A stretch of DNA of 64,000 nt from Oscillospiraceae bacterium. GTDB lineage: Bacteria; Bacillota_A; Clostridia; Oscillospirales; Oscillospiraceae. The stretch covers positions 1 through 64,000 of the forward strand of contig CADADE010000015.1 of the NCBI GenBank assembly GCA_902786615.1. The letters are read 5' to 3'. The notes under the pieces were generated by a model, which was not told the DNA's origin, did not search any database, and saw only the letters and a program-made list of their open reading frames with translations. A program made the position numbers and the translations under genes. The number at the start of each line of letters is the position of its first letter. The stretch's first letter is position 1. This document shows positions 26,506 to 34,232 of the stretch, in pieces.

Positions 26506-27795
26506 ATGTGGGAAACGAAGCGCACAAAAACCGTGGTCATTAATATTCTGCTGATACTGTTTATCATCGTGATCGTGGGCGGTCTGGTGATGGGTATGCG
26601 GTATGTGAGCCGCATCAGCGCAACGCAGGACGCGCAGCTTTCGGAAATCTACTCGCAGCAGAAGCAGGAACAGAACGCTGCGCGTGTGGAATCCGTCAAC
26701 GCGATCCAGGAGGAATACGAGAAGGATATGCGCACGGTCGCACAGTATGTGCCCGGCGTTGTCTGCTGGGGCGATGAGACCACCGCCGGCACCAGCGGCT
26801 ACCTCAACTTCCCCTACGTCCTCCAGACTTACATCAACACTTACCTCTGCGACATATACAATTTCGCAAGCTCCATCGAGAACGCCGCGGAGTTTTCCCG
26901 TCTGAAGTGGGACGATTACAAGGTGAACATCCCCGTCGTCAATATGGGCGTCGGCAAGGAATCCACCTATACCATTCTCGGGCGCAGCGGCGCGATCCCC
27001 TATGTCACCCGTGAGGATTTTGTCATCCCCGCCGACACGGAGCCTGTCGGTCTGCTGCTCCTGTCCGAGACCGGCAAAGCGGTCACGCCGCTCATCGGCG
27101 GCAACGCGGGCGTCAACAACGTCACCATCAGCGGTGTGGAGGGCGTTCTGACCATCGACTCCGATTACTACTACCATAACGGCTACTGCAACTATTACTT
27201 CTCCCGTCTCACCCCCGGCGAGGAGGTTGCGGTGCCCGCCGGTACCGTCGTCAAAACCGCCGCGAGCGATCTGTACAAGGATTACATCCATGTCGTGTTC
27301 ATCGGCACCTACGGCGAGTATGAGGGGGCGGAGGATCTTGTCAATCAGGTCAAGACCCTGCTGTCCCGCCAGGTGCAGAACCCTGAGCGCTTTATCGTCC
27401 TCGGGCCCTACACCGATAACCTCTACACCATGTCCCATTACGAGCTGAACGCGATCGACGCCGCCATGACGCAGGCCTTCGGCAGCCGCTACATCAGCAT
27501 CCGCCGATACCTGCTCGGCAACGGCTACATTGATTCCGGCCTGTCCCCGACCGCCGTGGATCAGTACTACATCGGCAATGACATCGTGCCGCCCAGCTTC
27601 CGCGTGTCCTCCGACAGCATGGAGCTCAACAGCATCTCCCACAAGCTGATCGGCAAGCTGATTTATACCCGCATGGAGAGTCTCGGCTACTTCGATGAGA
27701 TCAAGGACGAGCTGAACCTGACGGAGACCACCAAGCAGATCCTCAAGGACAATCCCAGCTACTTTGACACCATGATCAATACCATTCTGAAATAA
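26506..27795 (+). CDS. Membrane-anchored SGNH-hydrolase-like protein with altered nucleophile motif
   Basis: 429 residues: a transmembrane helix (11-32), a coiled-coil stalk (about 40-75), then a domain resembling SGNH/GDSL hydrolases. Block I reads WGDETTAGT (residues 88-96), where family members have GDSxTxG, so the nucleophile Ser position is Glu91. Block II-like VNMGVGKES and a block V-like stretch ending DSMELNSISHKL are present, while the block III GxND motif is not clear. It may be a non-catalytic or altered-activity relative of O-acetyl transfer/deacetylation enzymes. It heads an operon with cpsC, cpsD and cpsB, so a role at surface glycans is inferred. Confidence 0.6.
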   Translation: MWETKRTKTVVINILLILFIIVIVGGLVMGMRYVSRISATQDAQLSEIYSQQKQEQNAARVESVNAIQEEYEKDMRTVAQYVPGVVCWGDETTAGTSGYLNFPYVLQTYINTYLCDIYNFASSIENAAEFSRLKWDDYKVNIPVVNMGVGKESTYTILGRSGAIPYVTREDFVIPADTEPVGLLLLSETGKAVTPLIGGNAGVNNVTISGVEGVLTIDSDYYYHNGYCNYYFSRLTPGEEVAVPAGTVVKTAASDLYKDYIHVVFIGTYGEYEGAEDLVNQVKTLLSRQVQNPERFIVLGPYTDNLYTMSHYELNAIDAAMTQAFGSRYISIRRYLLGNGYIDSGLSPTAVDQYYIGNDIVPPSFRVSSDSMELNSISHKLIGKLIYTRMESLGYFDEIKDELNLTETTKQILKDNPSYFDTMINTILK

Positions 27796-27831
27796 GCCTT
27801 TTTCCTATACCTTTCGTACACAGGAGGAAAT

Positions 27832-28599
27832 ATGAATAACCAGGAATTTGAAATAGACCTCTTAAAGCTTGCGGGCGTACTCTGGAAGAAGGTGCTTGTC
27901 ATTCTTCTGGTGGCCCTGCTTGGCGCCAGCGTCGCCTTCGGATACACCTTCTTCTTTATCACGCCGACCTATCAGGCCACGGTGTCCCTCTACGTCAACA
28001 ACAGCACCTTCAACGTCGGGTCCACGAACTTTACGATCTCCGGCGCGGAGCTGTCCACCGGCAACCGGCTGGTCACGACCTATATCTTCGTTCTGCGCTC
28101 CAGAACCACGCTGGAGGACGTCGCCGCCAAGGCCGGACTGAACTATTCCGCCGGCGCTCTCTCCGGCATGATTTCCACCGCGCCCGTGGAGGATACGGCC
28201 GCCTTCAACGTCACCGTCACCAGCGCAAGCCCCACCGAGGCTGAGCTGATCGCCAACACCATCGCCACCGTCCTGCCGGAGCGTATCGCCGAAATCGTGG
28301 ACGGCAGTTCCGTGCGTATCGTGGACTACGCCATCGTCCCCTCCGCGCGCTCCTCGCCGGACTACACCAGGAATACGGTGATCGGCATGCTGCTCGGCGC
28401 TGTTCTCGCTATCGCCCTGATCGCCCTCAAGTTCCTGATCGACGAGATGAACGATGCCGCTATTCACTCGGCCGACGAGCTCAGGGCCATGTATCCCGAC
28501 ATCTCGGTGCTCGCGCTGATCCCCGATATGCGGCTGTCCGAGAAGAAGGGCTACTACTATTCCTCCTATTACGCGCAGAGCCAGAAGGGAGCAAAGTAA
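27832..28599 (+). CDS. Wzz/CpsC-type chain length determinant and BY-kinase activator
   Basis: 255 residues with a Wzz N-terminal domain: helix 1 at about 20-45 (VLVILLVALLGASVAFGYTF), an external domain, and helix 2 at about 180-200 (TVIGMLLGAVLAIALIALKF) after a proline-containing stretch, ending in a short cytoplasmic tail. In Firmicutes such proteins activate the partner tyrosine kinase CpsD through that tail. AGGAGG before the ATG. The kinase gene starts 3 bp later. Confidence 0.88.
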   Translation: MNNQEFEIDLLKLAGVLWKKVLVILLVALLGASVAFGYTFFFITPTYQATVSLYVNNSTFNVGSTNFTISGAELSTGNRLVTTYIFVLRSRTTLEDVAAKAGLNYSAGALSGMISTAPVEDTAAFNVTVTSASPTEAELIANTIATVLPERIAEIVDGSSVRIVDYAIVPSARSSPDYTRNTVIGMLLGAVLAIALIALKFLIDEMNDAAIHSADELRAMYPDISVLALIPDMRLSEKKGYYYSSYYAQSQKGAK

Positions 28600-28602
28600 G
28601 CA

Positions 28603-29364
28603 ATGGATGAAAAAAGAAGCAAATCCTCCAGAAGGATGATCTGTGAAAATCTCAGCTTTGCCTCTAAAGAGGCTTTTAAGCGCCTTCGCACAAACCTTAT
28701 CCTGAAGTTTTCCGATGAGGACGCCTGCCACATCGTCGGCATCACCAGCGCCCAGCCCACCGAAGGCAAGAGTACCATCGCGCTGAACCTCGCCTATTCG
28801 CTGGCGGAGCTGGGGAAAAGGGTCCTGCTGATCGACTCCGACCTGCGCAGGCCTTCGATCCACAGCAAAACCGGCATTCCGAATCAGCCGGGTCTTGTCG
28901 AGCTGCTGGTCGATTCCAACGCTGTCGCCGCCTCCATCCACAAATACCAGAGCAGCAAGACCGCCACGAACTTTGATATTCTCCCGAGCGGCAACCTTCC
29001 TTCCAATCCCTCCGAGCTGCTGAACTCCAAGCGCATGGAGAACCTGCTCAAGACGCTCAGGACCGTGTATGATTTCATCCTCCTCGACCTGCCCCCCGTG
29101 GGCGCTGTTATTGACGCTGTCTCCATTTCCACAAAGACGGACGGCATGATCATCGTCATCCGCGAGAACAACTGCCCCGCCGGCGTTTTCCGGGACTGCG
29201 TCGCGCAGATTCAGGAGGCCAACGTGCCGATCCTCGGCTTTGTGGTCAATGGCGCGCTGGAGGGCTCCGGTAAGAAGAGCGGCTATTCCAAGTACGGAAA
29301 GGGCGGCTACTACGGCGGCTACGGCGGTTACGGCAACTATTACGGACCAAACAACGCTAAATGA
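28603..29364 (+). CDS. Bacterial tyrosine kinase CpsD/YwqD type
   Basis: 253 residues. P-loop kinase with Walker A QPTEGKST (51-58), Walker A' VLLIDSDLRRPS (74-85) and Walker B FILLDLPPVG. The C-terminal 26 residues contain eight tyrosines among glycines (YSKYGKGGYY and GGYGGYGNYY), the autophosphorylation cluster. Works with the membrane activator CpsC and the phosphatase CpsB to regulate polysaccharide assembly in known systems. No glycosyltransferase or flippase follows here, so this is a regulator cassette on its own. Confidence 0.92.
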   Translation: MDEKRSKSSRRMICENLSFASKEAFKRLRTNLILKFSDEDACHIVGITSAQPTEGKSTIALNLAYSLAELGKRVLLIDSDLRRPSIHSKTGIPNQPGLVELLVDSNAVAASIHKYQSSKTATNFDILPSGNLPSNPSELLNSKRMENLLKTLRTVYDFILLDLPPVGAVIDAVSISTKTDGMIIVIRENNCPAGVFRDCVAQIQEANVPILGFVVNGALEGSGKKSGYSKYGKGGYYGGYGGYGNYYGPNNAK

Positions 29365-30080
29365 TCGACTTTCATTCGCACATTCTCCCCGCGATCGACG
29401 ACGGTTCCGACAGCGTGGAAACCAGCCTCGCCATGCTGCGGGAGAGTTGGGATCAGGGAGTCGCGCTCATGTTCGCAACGCCGCACTTTTATGCGGACGA
29501 GGATGACCCGGCAAGCTTTCTCCGGCGCCGCAATGCGGCCCACGCCCGTCTGTGCGAGGCGATGGAGGCCGACGGCGGGGTTTTCCCGCAGATCATGCTG
29601 GGCGCGGAGATCCTGTACTTTCCCGGCATCAGCGTGGCAGACGAAATTGTGGAGCTCGGCATGGGAAAGACGCCTTTCCTGCTGATCGAGCCGCCCATGA
29701 TGCCCTGGCGTGACAGCATGCTCGATGAAATTGAGCTTCTGGGCGAAAATTTCGACAGGATTCCCGTCATTGCGCATGTAGATCGCTATATGCATATGCT
29801 ACGTGACCGCTCGCTTTTTGATCGGCTTGCCGGCCGCCATGTTCTGATCCAGGTCAACGCGAGCTTCTTCCTTAACCGCGATCTGGCCCCGATGGCCATG
29901 GAATTCCTGCGACAGAGGCAGATTCAGTTTATCGGCTCCGACTGCCACAATATGGACGACCGCGTGCCCAACATGGGCCCCGCCGATCAATTCATCCGCA
30001 GGAAGGGCGCCGGGGGCTTTCTGGACGAGATGCACGCCAGGCTCTACAACCTGCTGGACGAAATTGAAAACGAGGATTAG
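29361..30080 (+). CDS. PHP-family protein tyrosine phosphatase CpsB/YwqE type
   Basis: 239 residues. PHP-domain metal motifs: IDFHSHILPAIDDGS at the start, FATPHFY, LGAEILY, VIAHVDRY and GSDCHNMDDR. It removes phosphate from the tyrosine cluster of CpsD. The ATG overlaps the cpsD stop by 4 bp. A terminator at 30082-30115 ends the operon, which shows that no polysaccharide genes are co-transcribed. Confidence 0.92.
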   Translation: MIDFHSHILPAIDDGSDSVETSLAMLRESWDQGVALMFATPHFYADEDDPASFLRRRNAAHARLCEAMEADGGVFPQIMLGAEILYFPGISVADEIVELGMGKTPFLLIEPPMMPWRDSMLDEIELLGENFDRIPVIAHVDRYMHMLRDRSLFDRLAGRHVLIQVNASFFLNRDLAPMAMEFLRQRQIQFIGSDCHNMDDRVPNMGPADQFIRRKGAGGFLDEMHARLYNLLDEIENED

Positions 30081-30081
30081 A

Positions 30082-30115
30082 AACCGGGGGTACAGCTTTT
30101 TGCTGCACCCCCGGT
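30082..30115. terminator. Rho-independent terminator after cpsB
   Basis: AACCGGGGGT-CAGC and GCTG-ACCCCCGGTT pair with one mismatch around a T-rich loop; it lies between the convergent cpsB and coiled-coil membrane protein genes. Confidence 0.8.
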
Positions 30116-30130
30116 TCTCTTATACGCTGA

Positions 30131-30466
30131 TTATACGTTTGCAAGCTCCTCGATGCTTCCCTGCATGGCTTCGTTCTGACGAAGAAGCTCCGCGTTCTGC
30201 TCCTCCAGCTCCTCCAGCTTTTCATACACCGGCTCGAGCTGCTTTTTGAGCTCTCCCCGGATCTCCATGCGCAGCATGCTGTTGCGCAGGAATCGGCTGA
30301 TCAGCCCCACGACCACGGAGCCGACCACCCCGACGATGGCGATGCGCTTGAGGTTTTCCGGCTCCAGTAGCTTGCCGACGATTTTGCGGCCCGTCTCCCC
30401 GATCGGGAGCAATTCCAGAAGCGTCGTCTTGATGGAGTTTGCAATAGAATCCTTCGTTTTGAACAT
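30131..30466 (-). CDS. Small membrane protein with coiled coil, unknown function
   Basis: 111 residues. One transmembrane helix (about 42-61: IAIVGVVGSVVVGLISRFL) followed by a charged heptad-rich segment (65-107, RGELKKQLEPVYEKLEELEEQNAELLRQNEAM) likely to form a coiled coil. A good AGGAGG precedes the ATG. It lies 26 bp after the YdcF-type gene on the same strand, so probably co-transcribed with it. No family recognised. Confidence 0.65.
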   Translation of the reverse strand: MFKTKDSIANSIKTTLLELLPIGETGRKIVGKLLEPENLKRIAIVGVVGSVVVGLISRFLRNSMLRMEIRGELKKQLEPVYEKLEELEEQNAELLRQNEAMQGSIEELANV

Positions 30467-30492
30467 GTTCTTTTCCTCCTGTTATGTTTTGA

Positions 30493-31704
30493 CTATGCGT
30501 AAACGATCACGGTCAAAATCGCGTAGACAGCCGCAAGGCCGGACAGCAGCAGGCCCTGCTTCAAACGATGCTCCGTGAGCAGGCCGACAAACTCGCGTAC
30601 CGCGGCGTTCGGCCAGAAATACCACTTTGTGGGCGCGCCCATGCCCACTGCGCGCATCTTCACGCGCCGCGCCTTGAGACCTGCGCGGAAGACATGATAG
30701 TTCGTGGTGAAGAAGGCTACCTCTCCCCCGCCCCCGGCCTCGTCGATGATCTGCTTGGAAAAACGCATGTTCTCCGCCGTGTCCGTGGACTTGTCTTCCG
30801 TGAGAATGCGGTCCGGCTCAATGCCTTTGAAGAGCAGATAATCGCGCATGGACGCGGCCTCCGGCTGCACCTCGTCCGGGCCCTGCCCGCCGGAGACGAT
30901 GAAGCGCGCCGTCTTCCCGGTCTCTTCGCGCTGGCGCTTGTCGAAGTTCAGGGCAAGATCCAGGCGTCCTCTGAGAAGCGGCGTCGGCGTGCCGTCCTTT
31001 CTGATCCCGCAGCCGAGGACGATGAGCCAGTCCTTGTCCGGCTCCGGAACATAGCGCGCTGCCAGAAGATCGGCGATGATCGAGCCGATGATCATGCACT
31101 CAAAGTACAGATAAAAGGCGGCGAGAATATTCACCACCATGTTTTCCGCAAGACTGCCCTGCCCGGAAACCGCGCTGTGATAGTCCAGCGCCGCGATAAG
31201 CCCCGCCCCGGCCACGATCAGAAACGCGAGGATCATGCCGAGGATGTTCACAAAGCGCGGCCCTTCATGCCGGATCAGCGAAATGTTGGACACGAAGAGC
31301 GCCGCGGAGAAGGCCAGCAGCAGCGGCATGGTCATGAGCATGTAGTTTTTTGCCGAGTGCAGCAGGGTGAAAATGATCTGCAGGGAGCTGAAGCCGCCCG
31401 GGTTGCGGAAGCAGCGGAGCGTGACTGTCGCGTGCGTAAGAAAGAGAAAAAGCACGAACAGGGCAAAGCCGGGGTATAGGATCGTATTGTAGGAATAGGG
31501 GTTATAGCGAAGCTGCCGGAAAAACGCGCGCACCAGGCACGCAATCACCAGGGCAAAATAGAGCGTGAGGATGAGGTTGCCCCACAGCATCCGCTTTGTT
31601 TCATCGCAGCGCCACAAAAGCGCAAGCGCGATCAGCACCGCTGCGCTCAGCACGGCAATGTTATAGACCTTCGGTTTCTTTTTTAAGGTGTTGAATTTCA
31701 GCAT
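30493..31704 (-). CDS. Multispanning membrane protein with YdcF/ElyC (DUF218) domain
   Basis: 403 residues. About six hydrophobic segments in the first 210 residues, then a DUF218 domain (about 225-360): DWLIVLGCGIRKDGTPTPLL, FIVSGGQGPDE, SMRDYLLFKGIEPDRILTEDKSTDTAENMRFS and FFTTNYHVFRAGLKARR. E. coli relatives (ElyC/SanA/YdcF) are linked to envelope glycan biogenesis. The ribosome binding site is weak. A hairpin separates it from the NHLM operon upstream, so it is a neighbour rather than a certain member. Confidence 0.82.
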   Translation of the reverse strand: MLKFNTLKKKPKVYNIAVLSAAVLIALALLWRCDETKRMLWGNLILTLYFALVIACLVRAFFRQLRYNPYSYNTILYPGFALFVLFLFLTHATVTLRCFRNPGGFSSLQIIFTLLHSAKNYMLMTMPLLLAFSAALFVSNISLIRHEGPRFVNILGMILAFLIVAGAGLIAALDYHSAVSGQGSLAENMVVNILAAFYLYFECMIIGSIIADLLAARYVPEPDKDWLIVLGCGIRKDGTPTPLLRGRLDLALNFDKRQREETGKTARFIVSGGQGPDEVQPEAASMRDYLLFKGIEPDRILTEDKSTDTAENMRFSKQIIDEAGGGGEVAFFTTNYHVFRAGLKARRVKMRAVGMGAPTKWYFWPNAAVREFVGLLTEHRLKQGLLLSGLAAVYAILTVIVYA

Positions 31705-31721
31705 ACTCTTTTTAAGAATTT

Positions 31722-31745
31722 CCCGGCGGACAGGGGTCCGCCGGG
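31722..31745. terminator. Hairpin after the peptide gene of the NHLM operon
   Basis: CCCGGCGGAC (31722-31731) and GTCCGCCGGG (31736-31745), a 10-bp perfect stem with a 4-base loop directly after the small peptide stop. T-tract weak; it probably ends the export operon. Confidence 0.65.
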
Positions 31746-31752
31746 TTTCTGT

Positions 31753-31992
31753 TTACTGTTCGGAAAGGCTGCTGTAATCGCCGACGATGAAGGTCGAGAG
31801 CGGCACAGGGTTATTCTGGGCGCTCTGCGTCTGGGTCGGCTTTTGGTTGTCTTGCGTCAGCTTCGACATGAGGTTTACAAACCAGGAATCGCGGTCCAGG
31901 CCGCTGGCCTCGTCATAAAGACTCGTGCCGCCGCTGACCGCAGTCAGCGCGTCATCGGCGACGCTGCCGTTTGTTTTCTCCTTTTCTGTCAT
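31753..31992 (-). CDS. Double-glycine leader peptide, putative NHLM exporter substrate
   Basis: 79 residues from the ATG at 31992, set by GGAGG five bases upstream; the longer TTG-started frame overlaps that site. The first 22 residues (MTEKEKTNGSVADDALTAVSGG) look like a short leader ending in a GG processing site with the L-x-x-V-x-G-G pattern recognised by C39 peptidases. The predicted 57-residue product is acidic, Ser/Thr/Gln/Asn-rich and has no cysteine. The gene sits 15 bp after the exporter genes. No modification enzyme is adjacent, so the peptide may be exported unmodified as a signal or bacteriocin; that is inference. Confidence 0.72.
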   Translation of the reverse strand: MTEKEKTNGSVADDALTAVSGGTSLYDEASGLDRDSWFVNLMSKLTQDNQKPTQTQSAQNNPVPLSTFIVGDYSSLSEQ

Positions 31993-32007
31993 GTCTGCCT
32001 CCAATTC

Positions 32008-34218
32008 TTATCCGTTCGCCGCGCCGGTTTCGACGGGCGCATCCAGGCGCTGGCGCGCCACAAGTTCGGCAAAGAAGCCGTTTTTCTCGATCAGCTCGTC
32101 ATAGGTGCCGTCCTCCAGGATATGGCCCTGATCGAGCACGAGGATACGGTCGCAGTTCTTGATGGTGGACAGGCGGTGCGCAATAACGATGCGGGTGCAT
32201 TTGAGATGATCCAGGGCGTCGGACACCTGCTTCTGTGTGCGGTTATCCAGGGCGGAGGTCGCCTCGTCGAAGATGAGGATCTTCGGCTTCGGGGCCACGG
32301 CGCGCGCGATCATGAGGCGCTGCTTCTGCCCGCCGGAGATGCCGCCCGCGCCCTCGGAAATGATGGTCTGCATGCCCATGGGCATGGCGCGGATATCGTC
32401 AGCGATGCCGGCCATCTCCGCCGCCTCCCATGCATCCTGCAGGGTGAGCTGGGGCGCGGAGATGACGATGTTGGAAAAGATGTCCCCCTGGAAGAGGCTG
32501 CCGTCCTGGGTCACAACGCCGATCCTGCGGCGCAGGGAGCGCAGATCCAGCTTGGTGAGATCCTTGCCGTCAAAGTAGACGGCGCCCTTTTCCGGCGTCT
32601 CAAAGCCCAGCAGCAGGCGCACCAGGGTGGATTTGCCGCAGCCGGTCTTGCCGACGATGGCGATGTACTCGCCGGAGCGGATCTTGAGACTCATGCCGTC
32701 CACCACATAGGGCATGGTGTCCGTGTAGCGGAAATAGACGTTCGAGAGCTCGATGCCGCCGCTGAGTGAGGTGACCATGGTCTTGTTCTCGCTCGATTCC
32801 GGCTCCGTCTTGAGAATGGGCTCCGCCATCTCGAGGATGGGCTTGATCTGCGCCACCGAGAGGGCCACGCTGGTGAGCGAGGTGAAGGCCGCCGATACCA
32901 TGCCGTAGGCCGAGTTAAAGGCGATGTACTCCGAGCCGCTGACCCGGGTCTGCACCGCGAGATAGAACAGCACGATCGTGCCGACAAGGCCGACGGCGAT
33001 GTTGATCGCCCCGTTGACCTTCAGGAAGAGGGGCGGGTTGTAGGTGTACTCCGCCGCCTGGGAATAGGTGTCCGCCCAGCGGGCGAAGGCGCGCTTTTCC
33101 GCGCCGGCGAGCTTTACCTTCTGCACACCCGAAATCAGGGCGAAGCTGATGCCGTTCTGCTTGGCGCCAAGCTCCATCATTTTCTTGCTCACGCGCATCT
33201 GCATGAAGGAGGCGGCAAGGCTCACGGCGAGGCCCACCAGGATGATGATGATAGCCGGGGCCACGAGCGCGGGGGCGTAGCGGAAAATCTGCGTCACATA
33301 CAAAAGGCTTGCAAGCGAGGTGAGACCGCCCGAGAAGACGCTGCCGAGCAGGAGCGAGCAGAGCTGGCTCACCGCGCCGGAGCGGCTGGAGAGATCGCCG
33401 GAGGAGAACTTCCGGAAGAAGTTTGCCGGAAGATTCATGATGCGCATCATGATCGACGCCTCCACCGCGAGGGAGGTCTTGATCTCAATGCGGTTCATCA
33501 TCAGCTCGCGCGCGATGGTCATGAGCTGCCCGGCGACAATGCTTGTGAGCATGAAGACCGCCGTGCCGGCCAGCAGCGTTTTGCTGCCGCTGTCAAGCAC
33601 AAAGCCGGTGAGCACGCGGTTGATGGGCGTGAGCACCATGCCGAAGCCCGTCACCGCGAGGGTCAGGACGACCAGCCACACATAGTCGCCGATGTCCAGG
33701 CACTCGGCAAGATAGCGCAGAAGATCCGGGATGCCGAGCTTTTTGAGCGGCAGGGGCCGATAGAAGCAGATCGCGTCCTGATCGAACTGGGAAGCCGTGG
33801 CCTTGTTGAGCGTTTTCTTTTCGCCGCTCACAGGATCGTGGAACCAGTAACCCATGACCGGCTTCGGCATCAGGGCCACGGGCAGCTTATCCTCCTTGCG
33901 GAAAGCGATCATCGGGCCGAAGGCGTCGTGATACCAGTTTTCCTCAAGCTTGACGCTGCGGCGCATGATGCCGTGGGGCCGCAGGCAGTATTCCAGCGCC
34001 TCGTCAGCGTCCTGGATGGTGCCGGGGATCTCCACGGGCTTTGCGTGGTAATATTTCAGAATGTCGTCAATGGCTGCCTTGGTGACAATGCGCTCATCGT
34101 TGAGCGCGCCCGCGCGGCTCTTGCCCAGCACCACGGAGGCCATGCGGAAGATGGATTCTTCAAAGACGTCCTGATCGTTTTGTTTGCGTTGTCTGATTTG
34201 TTCGTCAAACCATCCCAT
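32008..34218 (-). CDS. NHLM-type bacteriocin exporter, ABC permease/ATP-binding protein without peptidase
   Basis: 736 residues. An N-terminal domain of about 200 residues without C39 catalytic residues, six transmembrane helices (about 200-470) and a C-terminal ABC ATPase: Walker A GKTGCGKST, signature ISGGQKQRLMIARAV, Walker B ILIFDEATSAL and H-loop IAHRLST. The layout matches the second ABC subunit of NHLM (nitrile hydratase leader microcin) systems, which pairs with a C39-containing ABC protein, here encoded 14 bp upstream. AGGAGGTGG precedes the ATG. Cytoplasmic membrane. Confidence 0.88.
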   Translation of the reverse strand: MGWFDEQIRQRKQNDQDVFEESIFRMASVVLGKSRAGALNDERIVTKAAIDDILKYYHAKPVEIPGTIQDADEALEYCLRPHGIMRRSVKLEENWYHDAFGPMIAFRKEDKLPVALMPKPVMGYWFHDPVSGEKKTLNKATASQFDQDAICFYRPLPLKKLGIPDLLRYLAECLDIGDYVWLVVLTLAVTGFGMVLTPINRVLTGFVLDSGSKTLLAGTAVFMLTSIVAGQLMTIARELMMNRIEIKTSLAVEASIMMRIMNLPANFFRKFSSGDLSSRSGAVSQLCSLLLGSVFSGGLTSLASLLYVTQIFRYAPALVAPAIIIILVGLAVSLAASFMQMRVSKKMMELGAKQNGISFALISGVQKVKLAGAEKRAFARWADTYSQAAEYTYNPPLFLKVNGAINIAVGLVGTIVLFYLAVQTRVSGSEYIAFNSAYGMVSAAFTSLTSVALSVAQIKPILEMAEPILKTEPESSENKTMVTSLSGGIELSNVYFRYTDTMPYVVDGMSLKIRSGEYIAIVGKTGCGKSTLVRLLLGFETPEKGAVYFDGKDLTKLDLRSLRRRIGVVTQDGSLFQGDIFSNIVISAPQLTLQDAWEAAEMAGIADDIRAMPMGMQTIISEGAGGISGGQKQRLMIARAVAPKPKILIFDEATSALDNRTQKQVSDALDHLKCTRIVIAHRLSTIKNCDRILVLDQGHILEDGTYDELIEKNGFFAELVARQRLDAPVETGAANG

Positions 34219-34232
34219 GAATCTCCACCTCC

